A DNA stretch of 64,000 nucleotides. Origin: Candidatus Latescibacterota bacterium. GTDB taxonomy: Bacteria > Latescibacterota > UBA2968 > GCA-2709665. The notes below the pieces were generated by a model. That model saw only the letters and a list, made by a program, of their open reading frames with translations, ran no database searches and was not told where the DNA came from. Location: NCBI GenBank assembly GCA_021295655.1, contig JAGWBX010000021.1, forward strand, positions 1 through 64,000, given 5' to 3'. The first letter of the stretch is position 1. Each line of letters begins with the position of its first letter. Of the stretch, positions 17,950 through 26,477 are shown piece after piece. Position numbers and translations under genes: made by a program.

Positions 17950-17995
17950 AAAAGAAAACGCAGCGGCAGGTTTCACTGCCGCTGCGTTTTCTTTT
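17950..17995. terminator. Perfect 20-bp bidirectional terminator
   Basis: AAAAGAAAACGCAGCGGCAG and its exact complement flank a 6-nt loop (GTTTCA). The A-rich and T-rich outer arms make it a terminator for both strands. It ends the enolase/GGT/PhyH operon and lies downstream of the convergent TonB-receptor gene. Confidence 0.85.
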
Positions 17996-18007
17996 GTGGT
18001 TCAAAGT

Positions 18008-18039
18008 GCACCTGCGCGGCATGACGGCCGCGCAGGTGC
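18008..18039 (-). terminator. Second hairpin downstream of the TonB receptor
   Basis: GCACCTGCGCGGC and GCCGCGCAGGTGC pair perfectly (13 bp) around ATGACG. On the minus strand it follows the receptor stop by about 10 nt and is followed by ACTTTG, a weak U tract. It probably stabilises the 3' end before the stronger terminator at 17950. Confidence 0.5.
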
Positions 18040-18049
18040 TTTCGCGTTT

Positions 18050-20662
18050 CTAATAGTTGAAGCTGTATTTCGCGTACCAGAACGCGCCGCCGAAACCGAA
18101 CGGGCTGAACTGGCTGTATTTATTGCCCGTCCTGTCCCTGGCTTTCTCGTGTTCGTCCGGATAGGTATTGAAGATGTTCTGCGCTCCGATTGCAATCGTC
18201 GATCTGTAGTCGTCGAACGAGACGCTGGTCTCGGCGTCGAACAGGACCTTGCCGCTGTAGACCTGATCGTCTTCGGAGTCGTACCATTCGCCGAAATAGC
18301 TGATGCGGCCCAGCACGTCCCACCGGGTCGTGAGCTTCTGGGTAAGGGTCAGGTTCCCGCGCTGCTTGGGAAGATTCTCCTCCAGTTCCCTGAGCCGAAG
18401 ATCGTCCAGAATCTCCGGATTGTGGTCCGTAACCTTTGTACCCGTGTAGTTATATGCGATGTTCATCGCGCCCAAGCCCAACGGCACGGAAAATACCACG
18501 TCGATCCCCTGGGTCTGGGTGTTGAAATCGTTGGTGAAGAAGCGAAACTCCTGCAGTCCTGCCGCGCTGGTGATGCCCTCCCTGATGAGTTGCTCCCTCT
18601 CGGCGTCGCTGAGTGAAAAGTCCTGCGAAACCGTCAGGCGGTCATTCACCCTGATGTCGAAGTAGTCGACCGTCATGCTTGCCTTGCCCATATCCAGGAC
18701 GACACCCAGTGAAAGGTTCTTGGACTTCTCGGGCGCCAGGGCTTTGGCCCCCTTCAACGCGGCCGCGCGGCTGGTCGACGGGACCGTTCCGTTGTTCACC
18801 AGATCGTTCTTCTCGAAGTTGAACTCGGTGGTGATATTGAAAGCGTTCTGCTGGCCGGGCGTGGGCGCCCTGAAGCCGGTGCTGTAACTGCCGCGAACCC
18901 GGGCGTTCTCCGATAGGCCTATATTTGTTGCAACCTTATAATTGGAGGTGGCGCCGAAGTCTTCGAAATTTTCGTAGCGCAGGGCAACGGAAACCGCCGC
19001 TCTGTCCGTGGGCTGGATGTCCCCTTCCGCGTACACAGCCGTGTTGTAACGGCTCCATCTGCCGGCGGCCACTTTGCTGAAGCCGGAAAAACCGTTCGTC
19101 GCCGGCTGAAATCCCTGGCTGGCAAGCGGCTGGCCGATAATATAGGACTCGATCTGGCCCTCAACGATTTCAAACGTCTCTTTACGGTATTCCAGTCCCG
19201 CCGCAAGGAAGACCTGGGGGTTCACGGGGTAGGTCACACCGAAGTCCAGATTGACGTCCGACTGGATGTAGGAACCCGGATCGAAATACGTGGGCGTTGC
19301 GGGCCCCATGGAGGCGTTGACCGTATTGAAGATGAAGTAGTCCGCCTCGTGGCGTCCGTAGGACATGCTCAAATCCCAGGATGCGAGCGCCTGCTCCCCG
19401 ATACCGGTGCCCTTAATGCCCATCAGGATGGACTCATCCGTTGTAAATGCACCGAACCGCGGCGTGAATCCGCCGGGAAACATCTTCAGGAAGGAGAAGC
19501 AATTGGGATCGTCGCGAACCTGGAGCCACGCGTTCTGGTCCGGCCTGTTGTCAATAATGGGTACCGGCGGGCATTCGCCGCCCTGATCCAGGCCGTCCAG
19601 ATCGCCGACCAGCAGGGATGCCGTTTCGGCTTCGCCGTCCCCGTCCAGGTCAATCAACGGCCCCTTGAACACGCCGCTACGGGTATGTGGATTCCGGAAA
19701 TAGAACCCGCCCTCCGTTTCCTTGTCGGCATAATTCGCGTGACCGTAGAAATCCACGCTCTCGCCCAGGGTGGCGCCGTAGTTGGCAAAGATTTTCAGGT
19801 CGTCGCGAACGAATGGCTGACCCCAGACCTGGGCGGGATTCGCCACCTCGATATTGCCCGCTGAAATCAGGCCCGCAGCGTCATTGCGCTGCACGGAGCG
19901 GATGGTTTCGCCGGTGTTCCCGTATTCCAGGCTGAGGTTGGCCCAGGTATTCTCGTCGCCCAGGCCGATGTTGAACGCGGCCGTGAACATCTCGCCGTCG
20001 CCCAGGAATTTCCCGTCCCCATCCTGAAAACTCCCCACCTTCACGTTCGCGGCCATACCCTCGTGGTTGTTTTTCAGGCGGAAGTCCAGCACGCCTGCGA
20101 TCGCATCGGATCCATACTGCGCCGAGGCGCCGTCGCGGAGGACCTCCACACGCTTCAGGGCGATGGCGGGGATGGCGGAGAGATCGGGGCCCTGCGCACC
20201 GTCTGCGACGCCGTTGCCCAGCCAGTGGATCACGGCGGCCCGATGCCGGCGCTTGCCGTTAACGAGCACCAGTGCGTGGTCCGGCGCAAGGCCTCTAAGG
20301 TTGGGCGGCCGGACCACCGTTCCGGCGTCGCTGATGGGCTGGGTGTTGACGTTGTAGGAGGGAATCACGTTTCTCAACAGGTCGGTCACATCCGTACCGC
20401 CCTGCTTGACGAAATCCTCACTGGTGACCACATCGATGGGCACGACCGATTTCGTGGCCGAGCGCGGTCGCCGGGACCCAATCACGACCAGCTCTTCCAG
20501 TTCGACAATCTCGTCGAGGATAATTTCCGAGGTGTCGGTTTCGGCCGTCCCCTCGGATTCCTGAGACACCGAGACACCGGTCATGAAATGAAGGATGGAT
20601 ATTGCAAACGCAACGGACCAAAAAACAAACTTCGTGACTTTGAATCTGGAACCGGACTTCAT
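18050..20662 (-). CDS. TonB-dependent outer-membrane receptor
   Basis: 870 residues. A signal peptide (FVFWSVAFAISILHFMTGVS) is followed by an acidic stretch and a TonB box-like LEELVVIGSRRPRS. The plug domain has PIDVVTSEDFVKQGGTDVTD, LVLVNGKRRHRAAVI and VEVLRDGASAQYGSDAIAGV. A 22-strand barrel is expected and the chain ends in aromatic-rich YAKYSFNY. AAGGAATTGAGC precedes the ATG. It faces the enolase/GGT/PhyH operon convergently, so it may import that operon's substrate, though the two are not co-transcribed. An iron or vitamin ligand cannot be excluded; no SusD-like partner is present. Confidence 0.92.
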   Translation of the reverse strand: MKSGSRFKVTKFVFWSVAFAISILHFMTGVSVSQESEGTAETDTSEIILDEIVELEELVVIGSRRPRSATKSVVPIDVVTSEDFVKQGGTDVTDLLRNVIPSYNVNTQPISDAGTVVRPPNLRGLAPDHALVLVNGKRRHRAAVIHWLGNGVADGAQGPDLSAIPAIALKRVEVLRDGASAQYGSDAIAGVLDFRLKNNHEGMAANVKVGSFQDGDGKFLGDGEMFTAAFNIGLGDENTWANLSLEYGNTGETIRSVQRNDAAGLISAGNIEVANPAQVWGQPFVRDDLKIFANYGATLGESVDFYGHANYADKETEGGFYFRNPHTRSGVFKGPLIDLDGDGEAETASLLVGDLDGLDQGGECPPVPIIDNRPDQNAWLQVRDDPNCFSFLKMFPGGFTPRFGAFTTDESILMGIKGTGIGEQALASWDLSMSYGRHEADYFIFNTVNASMGPATPTYFDPGSYIQSDVNLDFGVTYPVNPQVFLAAGLEYRKETFEIVEGQIESYIIGQPLASQGFQPATNGFSGFSKVAAGRWSRYNTAVYAEGDIQPTDRAAVSVALRYENFEDFGATSNYKVATNIGLSENARVRGSYSTGFRAPTPGQQNAFNITTEFNFEKNDLVNNGTVPSTSRAAALKGAKALAPEKSKNLSLGVVLDMGKASMTVDYFDIRVNDRLTVSQDFSLSDAEREQLIREGITSAAGLQEFRFFTNDFNTQTQGIDVVFSVPLGLGAMNIAYNYTGTKVTDHNPEILDDLRLRELEENLPKQRGNLTLTQKLTTRWDVLGRISYFGEWYDSEDDQVYSGKVLFDAETSVSFDDYRSTIAIGAQNIFNTYPDEHEKARDRTGNKYSQFSPFGFGGAFWYAKYSFNY

Positions 20663-21014
20663 TGCTCAATTCCTTTTGTATCGGGTTTCGCGAATCGGAT
20701 TATTGATCGTAATGATTCGTCCTGTCGGCGGCTGGCAGCAGCGACATCGTTTGTGTTGAATCAGTTCATGAAGACCCACACGGACTCAATATGGTGTTGG
20801 CCGGAAAGACCCGGACGGTGGGACTACTGGATCCGAATCGTTATCGCGACAGAAGGGCGTACAAACAACGCCTCCCTCATCACCATAGGCAGTCTCTCCT
20901 ATTCCGGTATGACAGGATACCATCGAGTATCTCTTGACCGCTACGAGATTCCGGGGAAGGTTGTACCGGCCGCGGTTCAGGAATAAGAGCCCGTGGGAAA
21001 CGTTGCACTGGGGC

Positions 21015-21068
21015 AGTAGAAGCACTGCAATTCTTCTACTAATATAGTAAAATCGCCGCAAATGGCAA
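21015..21068 (-). promoter_or_regulatory. Leftward promoter with palindrome (candidate operator) for the TonB receptor
   Basis: On the minus strand TTGCCA (21068-21063), a 16-nt spacer and TATATT (21046-21041) form a promoter. Directly after the -10 lies AGTAGAAG-N10-CTTCTACT (21015-21040), a perfect 8-bp inverted repeat over the expected start point. Position suggests a repressor site controlling receptor expression. Confidence 0.4.
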
Positions 21069-21254
21069 TGAACGAGGGAAAAAATAATCCTGTATTTTAC
21101 ACAATTCGAGGCCGGATTCCGGTTTGGGATGACTGCAACTCTGTCCAGCAAGCGCAAATACGCAGCCGGGCATTCGAAACAAGCCGCCGTCTGAACGGGA
21201 ATCCAGCTTGTTTCCTGACGTCGCCGGGCACGGCGTACCAACGCCGGTCGCTTC

Positions 21255-21283
21255 TTGACTTGCGCCATCGAAAGAAATATACT
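21255..21283 (+). promoter_or_regulatory. Promoter of the dehydrogenase/isomerase unit
   Basis: TTGACT (21255-21260), 17-nt spacer, TATACT (21278-21283), a near-consensus housekeeping promoter. The predicted start near 21290 leaves a leader of about 115 nt before the ATG at 21405. Confidence 0.55.
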
Positions 21284-21404
21284 AATGCACATCGGGACCG
21301 CGGATTCGGCTTTTCGGCGCGGCCGGCCGGCGATTCAATCCGCTCGCCTGAACACGGTATCGCCATTTCGGCGTTTTTTGTCCTCCGCTTCGTGAGGGAT
21401 TGCA

Positions 21405-22373
21405 ATGTCAAGTGTTAAGGTTGTAATGATGGCCGGTCCCTGGACCGAATGGCGGGAACAGCTCGAATCCGTTTCGCCGTGCGTGAAGGCGGTCGCCGCG
21501 CATTCCGACGAGGACCTGTTTCGGGAAATTCCGAACGCGGAGGTCGTCTACGGGCGGTTGCCGCGAGCGCCCTTTCTCAAAGCAGAAAAACTCCGGTGGG
21601 TGCAGAGTATCGGCGTGGGATTCGAAACCATGCTGTATCCCGAAATGATCGAGAGCGATGTGGTCATCACCAACACGGCGGGCGCGTTCGACGCCGCGAT
21701 GGCAGAACAGGCCCTTGCATTTATGCTCGCCCACGCGCGCGGGCTGATGTACTTCGAGCGAGACAGGAAAGAGCGCATCTGGGACCGGCACACGGACACG
21801 GTCTCTCAGATCCACGGGAAAACGGCATGCGTGCTGGGCCTGGGTTCCATCGGACGCAGCATCGCCGACCGGCTCAATGCCCTCGGGCTTGCGGTGACCG
21901 CCGTAGACGCTCAGGTCACGAAACCGCCCACCGGCGTGGGACGCCTGTTCAGGGCCGATGAGCTGTTGGATGCCATCGCCGATGCGGACTACGTGATTGT
22001 CGCGCTGCCGCAGACCGAAAGCACCACCGCCCTTGTCGACGGGACCTGCTTCAACCGGATGAAAGAAACGGCCTTTCTGGTGAATGTCGCACGCGGGCCC
22101 ATTGTCAATGAAGCCGACCTGGTCCGGGCCCTCCAGGAAAAACGTATCGCCGGGGCGGGACTGGACGTTTTCGAAGAGGAACCGCTGCCGGATTCCAGCC
22201 CGTTATGGGACATGCCCAACGTCGTGATCGCTCCCCATTCCGCCGGTTACTCCCCCGAGGGTCGCGGAAACATCCTTCGCATCTTCAAGGAAAACCTTCG
22301 GCGCTTCCTGGCTGAAGAACCCCTCATGAACGTGGTGGACAAGCAAAAGGGATATCTCATACAGACAGCTTGA
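21405..22373 (+). CDS. D-2-hydroxyacid dehydrogenase, NAD-binding
   Basis: 322 residues. The NAD-binding glycine motif is VLGLGSIGRSIADRL, the substrate Arg sits in NVARGPIVNEADL, the Glu in DVFEEEPLPDSSPLW and the catalytic His in IAPHSAGYSPEG. This is the complete catalytic set of the D-isomer-specific 2-hydroxyacid dehydrogenase family. The N-terminal part is the short, divergent version found in GhrA/phosphoglycerate-dehydrogenase-like members. Substrate is not predictable; the following uronate-isomerase-like gene suggests a sugar-acid pathway. Confidence 0.88.
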   Translation: MSSVKVVMMAGPWTEWREQLESVSPCVKAVAAHSDEDLFREIPNAEVVYGRLPRAPFLKAEKLRWVQSIGVGFETMLYPEMIESDVVITNTAGAFDAAMAEQALAFMLAHARGLMYFERDRKERIWDRHTDTVSQIHGKTACVLGLGSIGRSIADRLNALGLAVTAVDAQVTKPPTGVGRLFRADELLDAIADADYVIVALPQTESTTALVDGTCFNRMKETAFLVNVARGPIVNEADLVRALQEKRIAGAGLDVFEEEPLPDSSPLWDMPNVVIAPHSAGYSPEGRGNILRIFKENLRRFLAEEPLMNVVDKQKGYLIQTA

Positions 22374-22469
22374 AAGCAGGTACCCCAGGGCCTTTACAAT
22401 GCTGTCTTGTGCGACTGCCCGGGTTTCTGACACAACCCGGCGTACGGCAATGTCAATAGAGGAAGCTTG

Positions 22470-23720
22470 ATGTCATCCCCTCCCGCCTTCTCCGTGGGCG
22501 AAGCGGTCACCCGCGCCTTCGAAGATCAGCCGATCGTCGATATCCATACCCACCTCTATCCGATTCAAATGGGTCCGCTCTGCCTGATGGGGCCCGACGA
22601 ACTGCTTACCTACCACTACCTCAAGGTCGAAACCTGCCGCCAGCTTCCATCCGGGATCTCCGTCGCACAGTTCAACGCGCTGTCGAAACCCCGCCAGGCC
22701 GACGTGGTCTGGCGCACCCTCTTCGCGGGGAACGGCAGCCCGCTTTCCGAAGCCCAACTCGGCGTGGTGACCGTTATGTCGGCACTGGGCCTGAACCCCC
22801 GGTCGGACAGCCTGGCCGAATTCCGCGCACTGTTCTCACAGACAGACCCCGACGCCTATCTCGATCTTGTTTTCAGCAAGTCCGGCGTCTCCCGGGTTTA
22901 TATGACCAACGATCCCCTGGACGACCTGGAGGGTCCCGTGTGGAAGGCGGGATTCGAGAGGGATCCCCGTTTTGAAGCCGCCCTCCGGCTGGACAGCGCC
23001 CTGGGGGGATGGCCCGAGCCGGTGGCGAAATTAAAGGCGCTTGGTTACGGAGTGGAAGACGATCTCTCGTCCCTGACAATCGCGGAACTTCGACGTTACC
23101 TCGACGACTGGATCGCGCGAATGGATGCCCGTTACCTGGCCATCTCCCTCCCGCCGGACTTCGCCTATCCTTCCGAATCCGCCGTTGCGAAGTTGCTTGG
23201 AACTGCGGCATACCCCGCGGCCCGCGATCACGGAATTCCGGTAGCGCTGATGGCCGGCGTCAGACGCGGGGTCAACCCGCTGCTGCGGGACGGGGGCGAC
23301 GGTATGGGAAATTGGGACGTCACATGTCTCGAGAACATCGCCCGCGAATGGCCGGACGTGAACTTCCTCGTCACACTGCTTTCCCGCGAAAATCAGCACG
23401 AACTCTGCGTTGCCGCAAGAAAATTCCCCAACGTCACGCCTTTCGGCTGCTGGTGGTTCCTGAACAACCCCAGCATCATCCAGGAAATCACGGCCGAACG
23501 CCTCGAACTGCTCGGATCCGGCTTCGTGCCCCAACACTCCGACGCCCGGGTCCTGGACCAGCTGCTCTACAAATGGACCCATTCCATCAGAGCCATCGCC
23601 CCGGTATTCATCCGGAAGTACGAGGCGCTGCGAATCGCCGGCTGGCCGCTGACCGAGCAGGACATCCGGAACGACGTCGCGCGGATGTTCGGCGGCGGCT
23701 CACTCTTTGCAAATTCATAA
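22470..23720 (+). CDS. Uronate isomerase-like amidohydrolase-superfamily protein
   Basis: 416 residues from ATG 22470, with AGAGGAAGC upstream; TTG 22467 is the alternative. The N-terminal metal motif is PIVDIHTHLYP (HxH), followed by TYHYLKVE, RVYMTNDPLDD and the GCWWFLNNPSIIQEITAERLELLG C-terminal block that characterises glucuronate (uronate) isomerase relatives. It is shorter than UxaC (about 470 residues) and diverged, so a related aldose-ketose isomerase or hydrolase activity is possible. The stop lies 2 nt from the convergent stop of the SelA-like gene, so no spacer separates the two units. Confidence 0.72.
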   Translation: MSSPPAFSVGEAVTRAFEDQPIVDIHTHLYPIQMGPLCLMGPDELLTYHYLKVETCRQLPSGISVAQFNALSKPRQADVVWRTLFAGNGSPLSEAQLGVVTVMSALGLNPRSDSLAEFRALFSQTDPDAYLDLVFSKSGVSRVYMTNDPLDDLEGPVWKAGFERDPRFEAALRLDSALGGWPEPVAKLKALGYGVEDDLSSLTIAELRRYLDDWIARMDARYLAISLPPDFAYPSESAVAKLLGTAAYPAARDHGIPVALMAGVRRGVNPLLRDGGDGMGNWDVTCLENIAREWPDVNFLVTLLSRENQHELCVAARKFPNVTPFGCWWFLNNPSIIQEITAERLELLGSGFVPQHSDARVLDQLLYKWTHSIRAIAPVFIRKYEALRIAGWPLTEQDIRNDVARMFGGGSLFANS

Positions 23721-23722
23721 AG

Positions 23723-24910
23723 TCAGCGCAGCCACGACCATCGTGACGGGACTGCAGCCTCCCGGCCGAATCTTTCCCTCAACGCCGCTTTTTCGGCAGG
23801 GGGAGCCGAGAACAGCCCAACCAGCCGGTCGCACGTCAGTTCCACCTCTTCGTCCGTCATCTCCATCGCATCCACGGTGAAATATCCCTCGTCCGTATGG
23901 TGCGCGCGAAGACGGATGGACGGATCTCCCTCCATCATCTCGAGGTTGATCACGGCGGCGCTCAACCCCGTTTTCTCTTCGTCCACAGTGACCCGCGCGC
24001 GGCTGAACGGGTTGCCGTTGGGATCGGGGTCCACGCTGAGACCCACGCCGTCTATACCATCAAGACGCGCCAACACCCTGTTCATCTTCCGGTTCTGCTC
24101 CGTCTCCCAGCCGGCCACGTCCAGACGCATCCGGTATCCCAGGGCCGCCATCGCGCCGATGATTCCCTCTTTGCCCACCTTCATCGGCCTCCCGATCCCC
24201 CTGTTCTGCAGGTTCAGCGCCCGCACCAGGTCCTCCCGGCCGCAGACCACGCCGGCCGTGGTGCCTGAGAGATACTTGTGGCCGCTGCAAACGATCAGGT
24301 CCGCGCCCGTGTCCACGATCTTTCCAATCTGAAACGACTGCGCCGCTCCGTCGACGATCACCGGGACGCCGTGCTCGTGCGCGATCTCGACCACCCGCGC
24401 GAGGGGCAGGGCGCCGTACCGGACAGTATGGTGCGACACCACGAATACCACCGCCGCAGTCCGGTCTCCGATGGCGTGCCTCAGATGCGCCTCGGTGGAA
24501 CGGTGCACCGTGCCGATCTCCACGGCGACGGCGCCGGCCAGCCGGATCATCTGCGTTACCGGGGCGCCGAAGTTCACCGCGTGGCCCTTCTGAATGACAA
24601 CTTCGCTGGCCATCCCGGTTGTGTCCGGAAGCTGCCAGACCCGGCCGAGGGCGTTTCCCGTCATGGACGCAGCCACGCCTAATGTGATGCCGGCCGCGGT
24701 ACAGGCGGTCACGCACCCCCACTGCGCGCCCGTGGCGCGTACAATCACCTCACCCGCGCGCTCCTGGAGTTCATCCAGATCGTAGAAGCAGCCCATCGCG
24801 TGCGTCACCTCTTCGACCACCTCCGGCAATACGACAGCCCCCGCCAGATGCGTCATTTTTCCGCAGGCATTGATGACGCGAGTCAGCCTGTACTTCTCGT
24901 ACAGATCCAT
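23723..24910 (-). CDS. SelA-like PLP enzyme (D-glucosaminate-6-P ammonia-lyase type)
   Basis: 395 residues. RVINACGKMTHLAGAVVLPEV is the 'INA.G..T.LGG' opening of the SelA-like fold type I group, and the PLP lysine is in LIVCSGHKYLSGTTAG. VIVDGAAQSF contains the cofactor-ring Asp. True SelA proteins are longer and have an N-terminal domain absent here. DgaE-like members dehydrate and deaminate 2-amino sugar acids or act as aldolases. Neighbouring genes on the same strand (aminotransferase, Gfo/Idh, SDR) support an amino-sugar-acid or amino-acid route. Confidence 0.8.
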   Translation of the reverse strand: MDLYEKYRLTRVINACGKMTHLAGAVVLPEVVEEVTHAMGCFYDLDELQERAGEVIVRATGAQWGCVTACTAAGITLGVAASMTGNALGRVWQLPDTTGMASEVVIQKGHAVNFGAPVTQMIRLAGAVAVEIGTVHRSTEAHLRHAIGDRTAAVVFVVSHHTVRYGALPLARVVEIAHEHGVPVIVDGAAQSFQIGKIVDTGADLIVCSGHKYLSGTTAGVVCGREDLVRALNLQNRGIGRPMKVGKEGIIGAMAALGYRMRLDVAGWETEQNRKMNRVLARLDGIDGVGLSVDPDPNGNPFSRARVTVDEEKTGLSAAVINLEMMEGDPSIRLRAHHTDEGYFTVDAMEMTDEEVELTCDRLVGLFSAPPAEKAALRERFGREAAVPSRWSWLR

Positions 24911-25008
24911 TGTCGTTCCTCCGTACAGACAGAAAGCGAGCGACGATCCCGATCGCCCGCCATTCCTCCTGATTCATACCGTTTCAACCCAGCGGTTCAG
25001 GCTCCCGA

Positions 25009-26391
25009 TCAGCTTCCGGCCGCCTGGTCCACGGCCTCGTCTACAGAATCGCCCAATACCGCCAGTCCGTCGGCCACGGCTTCCGCGCTAATGGTCAGCC
25101 GCGGCGAGATCTTCACCGTCTGCCCCCAGGATCCTACCGGCGCGAAAAACAGCAGCCCCTTGTGAAAACAGCGTTCGATCACGTCGAAAGCCAGGTCCGG
25201 GTCCGGCTCTTTCAGGCCCGGCCTGACCATCTGCAACCCCGCAACCAGTCCCTTCCCCGTGCAATTGCCGATCACACGCGGATGACGCGCCTGAATCGCG
25301 CGCAATCCCTCCATCATCACCGGTTCCATCCGGGCGGCATTGCCCGGCAGATCGTCTCCCACGATTTTCTTCAGACTGGCCAGCGCCGCCGCCGAGCAGA
25401 CCGGGTTGCCGGTATGCGTGCTGGTCATGGATCCGGGCGGATATTGATCCATCACTTCCGTCCGGCCGATCACGCCTGAAAGCGGCAGGGAACTGCTCAC
25501 GCCTTTACCGAACGTAATCATATCCGGAGTGACGCCGTAGTGCTCGAAACCCCACATGGTTCCGGTTCGTCCGAACCCCGCCTGGACCTCGTCGAAAATC
25601 AGCAGCGCCCCGTGCGCCCGGCACCATTCGGCCAGGGCCTGCGCGTACTCGACAGGCAGAAAGTCCGGTCCCACACCCTGGTAGGTCTCCACGATCACGC
25701 CCGCGACGTCGTCGGCCTTCATCCCCTTTTCGTTCAGGGTCGTGCAGAAGTGGTCGAAATCGGTATTTCCGGTCCAGTATCCGTCCGGGAAAGCGGTCTG
25801 TACGATGGCGGGATCCTCATTGACGATCCAATCCTTCTGCCCGGGCATGCCGCCGGCCTGCTGCGCCCCGAGCGTTCGGCCGTGGAAACCCCGTTCAAAG
25901 CCCACGATCCCAATCTTGTGGCTCCCGCCCTGCGCGATTCCCCAGGTGCGCGCCAGTTTGATCGCATTTTCGGTGGCCTCCGATCCCGTTGTCAGCAGAA
26001 ACACCTTGTCCAGCCCCTCCGGCGCCAGATGAACCAGAAACGCCGCGAGTTCAGCCCTGGCGGCATTGGGGAACACGTAACTGTGCAGAAGTCCGTTATT
26101 GACCTGGTCCAGAATCGCCTGCCTCACCTCGGGCATCCCGTGGCCCGCGTTGGTCACCAGCACCCCGGAACTCCAGTCCAGCCACATATTTCCATACTTG
26201 TCGTAGACACGGACGTCCTCCGCCCGATCCCACACCACAGGCGGCTGCCCCCGCATGGAAGTCGGCTCGTACGTTCGCAACGCCTCGAGCACGGGAACCG
26301 ACTCCGGATGCGGCAATGGGGATACGATTCGCCTGTATTTCGTGTCCACGCGGGGAACGTGCCGGGGTGTGATATCGAACTCCCTGCCCAT
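25009..26391 (-). CDS. Class III aminotransferase (4-aminobutyrate/ornithine type)
   Basis: 460 residues. PVVWDRAEDVRVYDKYGNMWLDWSSGVLVTNAGH, the LLTTGSEATENAIKLAR motif, FIFDEVQAGFGRTG-like LLIFDEVQAGFGRTG, and the PLP lysine in MITFGKGVSSSLPLSG are the fold-type-I class III set. A TSTHTGNPVCSAAA block follows. Transfer of an omega or alpha amino group between 2-oxoglutarate or pyruvate and an amino acid is expected. It is a distant relative of the aminotransferase at 62594, which shares the 'VPVVWDRGE' opening. Confidence 0.9.
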   Translation of the reverse strand: MGREFDITPRHVPRVDTKYRRIVSPLPHPESVPVLEALRTYEPTSMRGQPPVVWDRAEDVRVYDKYGNMWLDWSSGVLVTNAGHGMPEVRQAILDQVNNGLLHSYVFPNAARAELAAFLVHLAPEGLDKVFLLTTGSEATENAIKLARTWGIAQGGSHKIGIVGFERGFHGRTLGAQQAGGMPGQKDWIVNEDPAIVQTAFPDGYWTGNTDFDHFCTTLNEKGMKADDVAGVIVETYQGVGPDFLPVEYAQALAEWCRAHGALLIFDEVQAGFGRTGTMWGFEHYGVTPDMITFGKGVSSSLPLSGVIGRTEVMDQYPPGSMTSTHTGNPVCSAAALASLKKIVGDDLPGNAARMEPVMMEGLRAIQARHPRVIGNCTGKGLVAGLQMVRPGLKEPDPDLAFDVIERCFHKGLLFFAPVGSWGQTVKISPRLTISAEAVADGLAVLGDSVDEAVDQAAGS

Positions 26392-26477
26392 CGAATCCTC
26401 CTGATAACAAGAAACATGCCGCGAGACGCCGCCCGAACCGGACGTTGCGGCGTCCCACGATCCGCCGCTCCCCTCCG

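Larger units (their letters stand above)
20663..21404. other. 740-bp divergent regulatory region
   Basis: This gap separates the leftward TonB receptor from the rightward dehydrogenase gene. Two promoters are visible (minus strand near 21041-21068, plus strand 21255-21283) and a palindrome at 21015-21040. The ORFs called here (20786-21292 minus, 20063-20986 plus) lack family features and start signals. The receptor would have a leader of about 370 nt, long enough to hold a regulatory RNA, but no known riboswitch is recognised. Confidence 0.5.

Noticed and set aside
20786-21292. 168-aa minus-strand ORF in the TonB regulatory gap
   Set aside because: It has no start signal, a Cys/Arg-rich composition without recognised motifs, and overlaps the promoters at 21041 and 21255.
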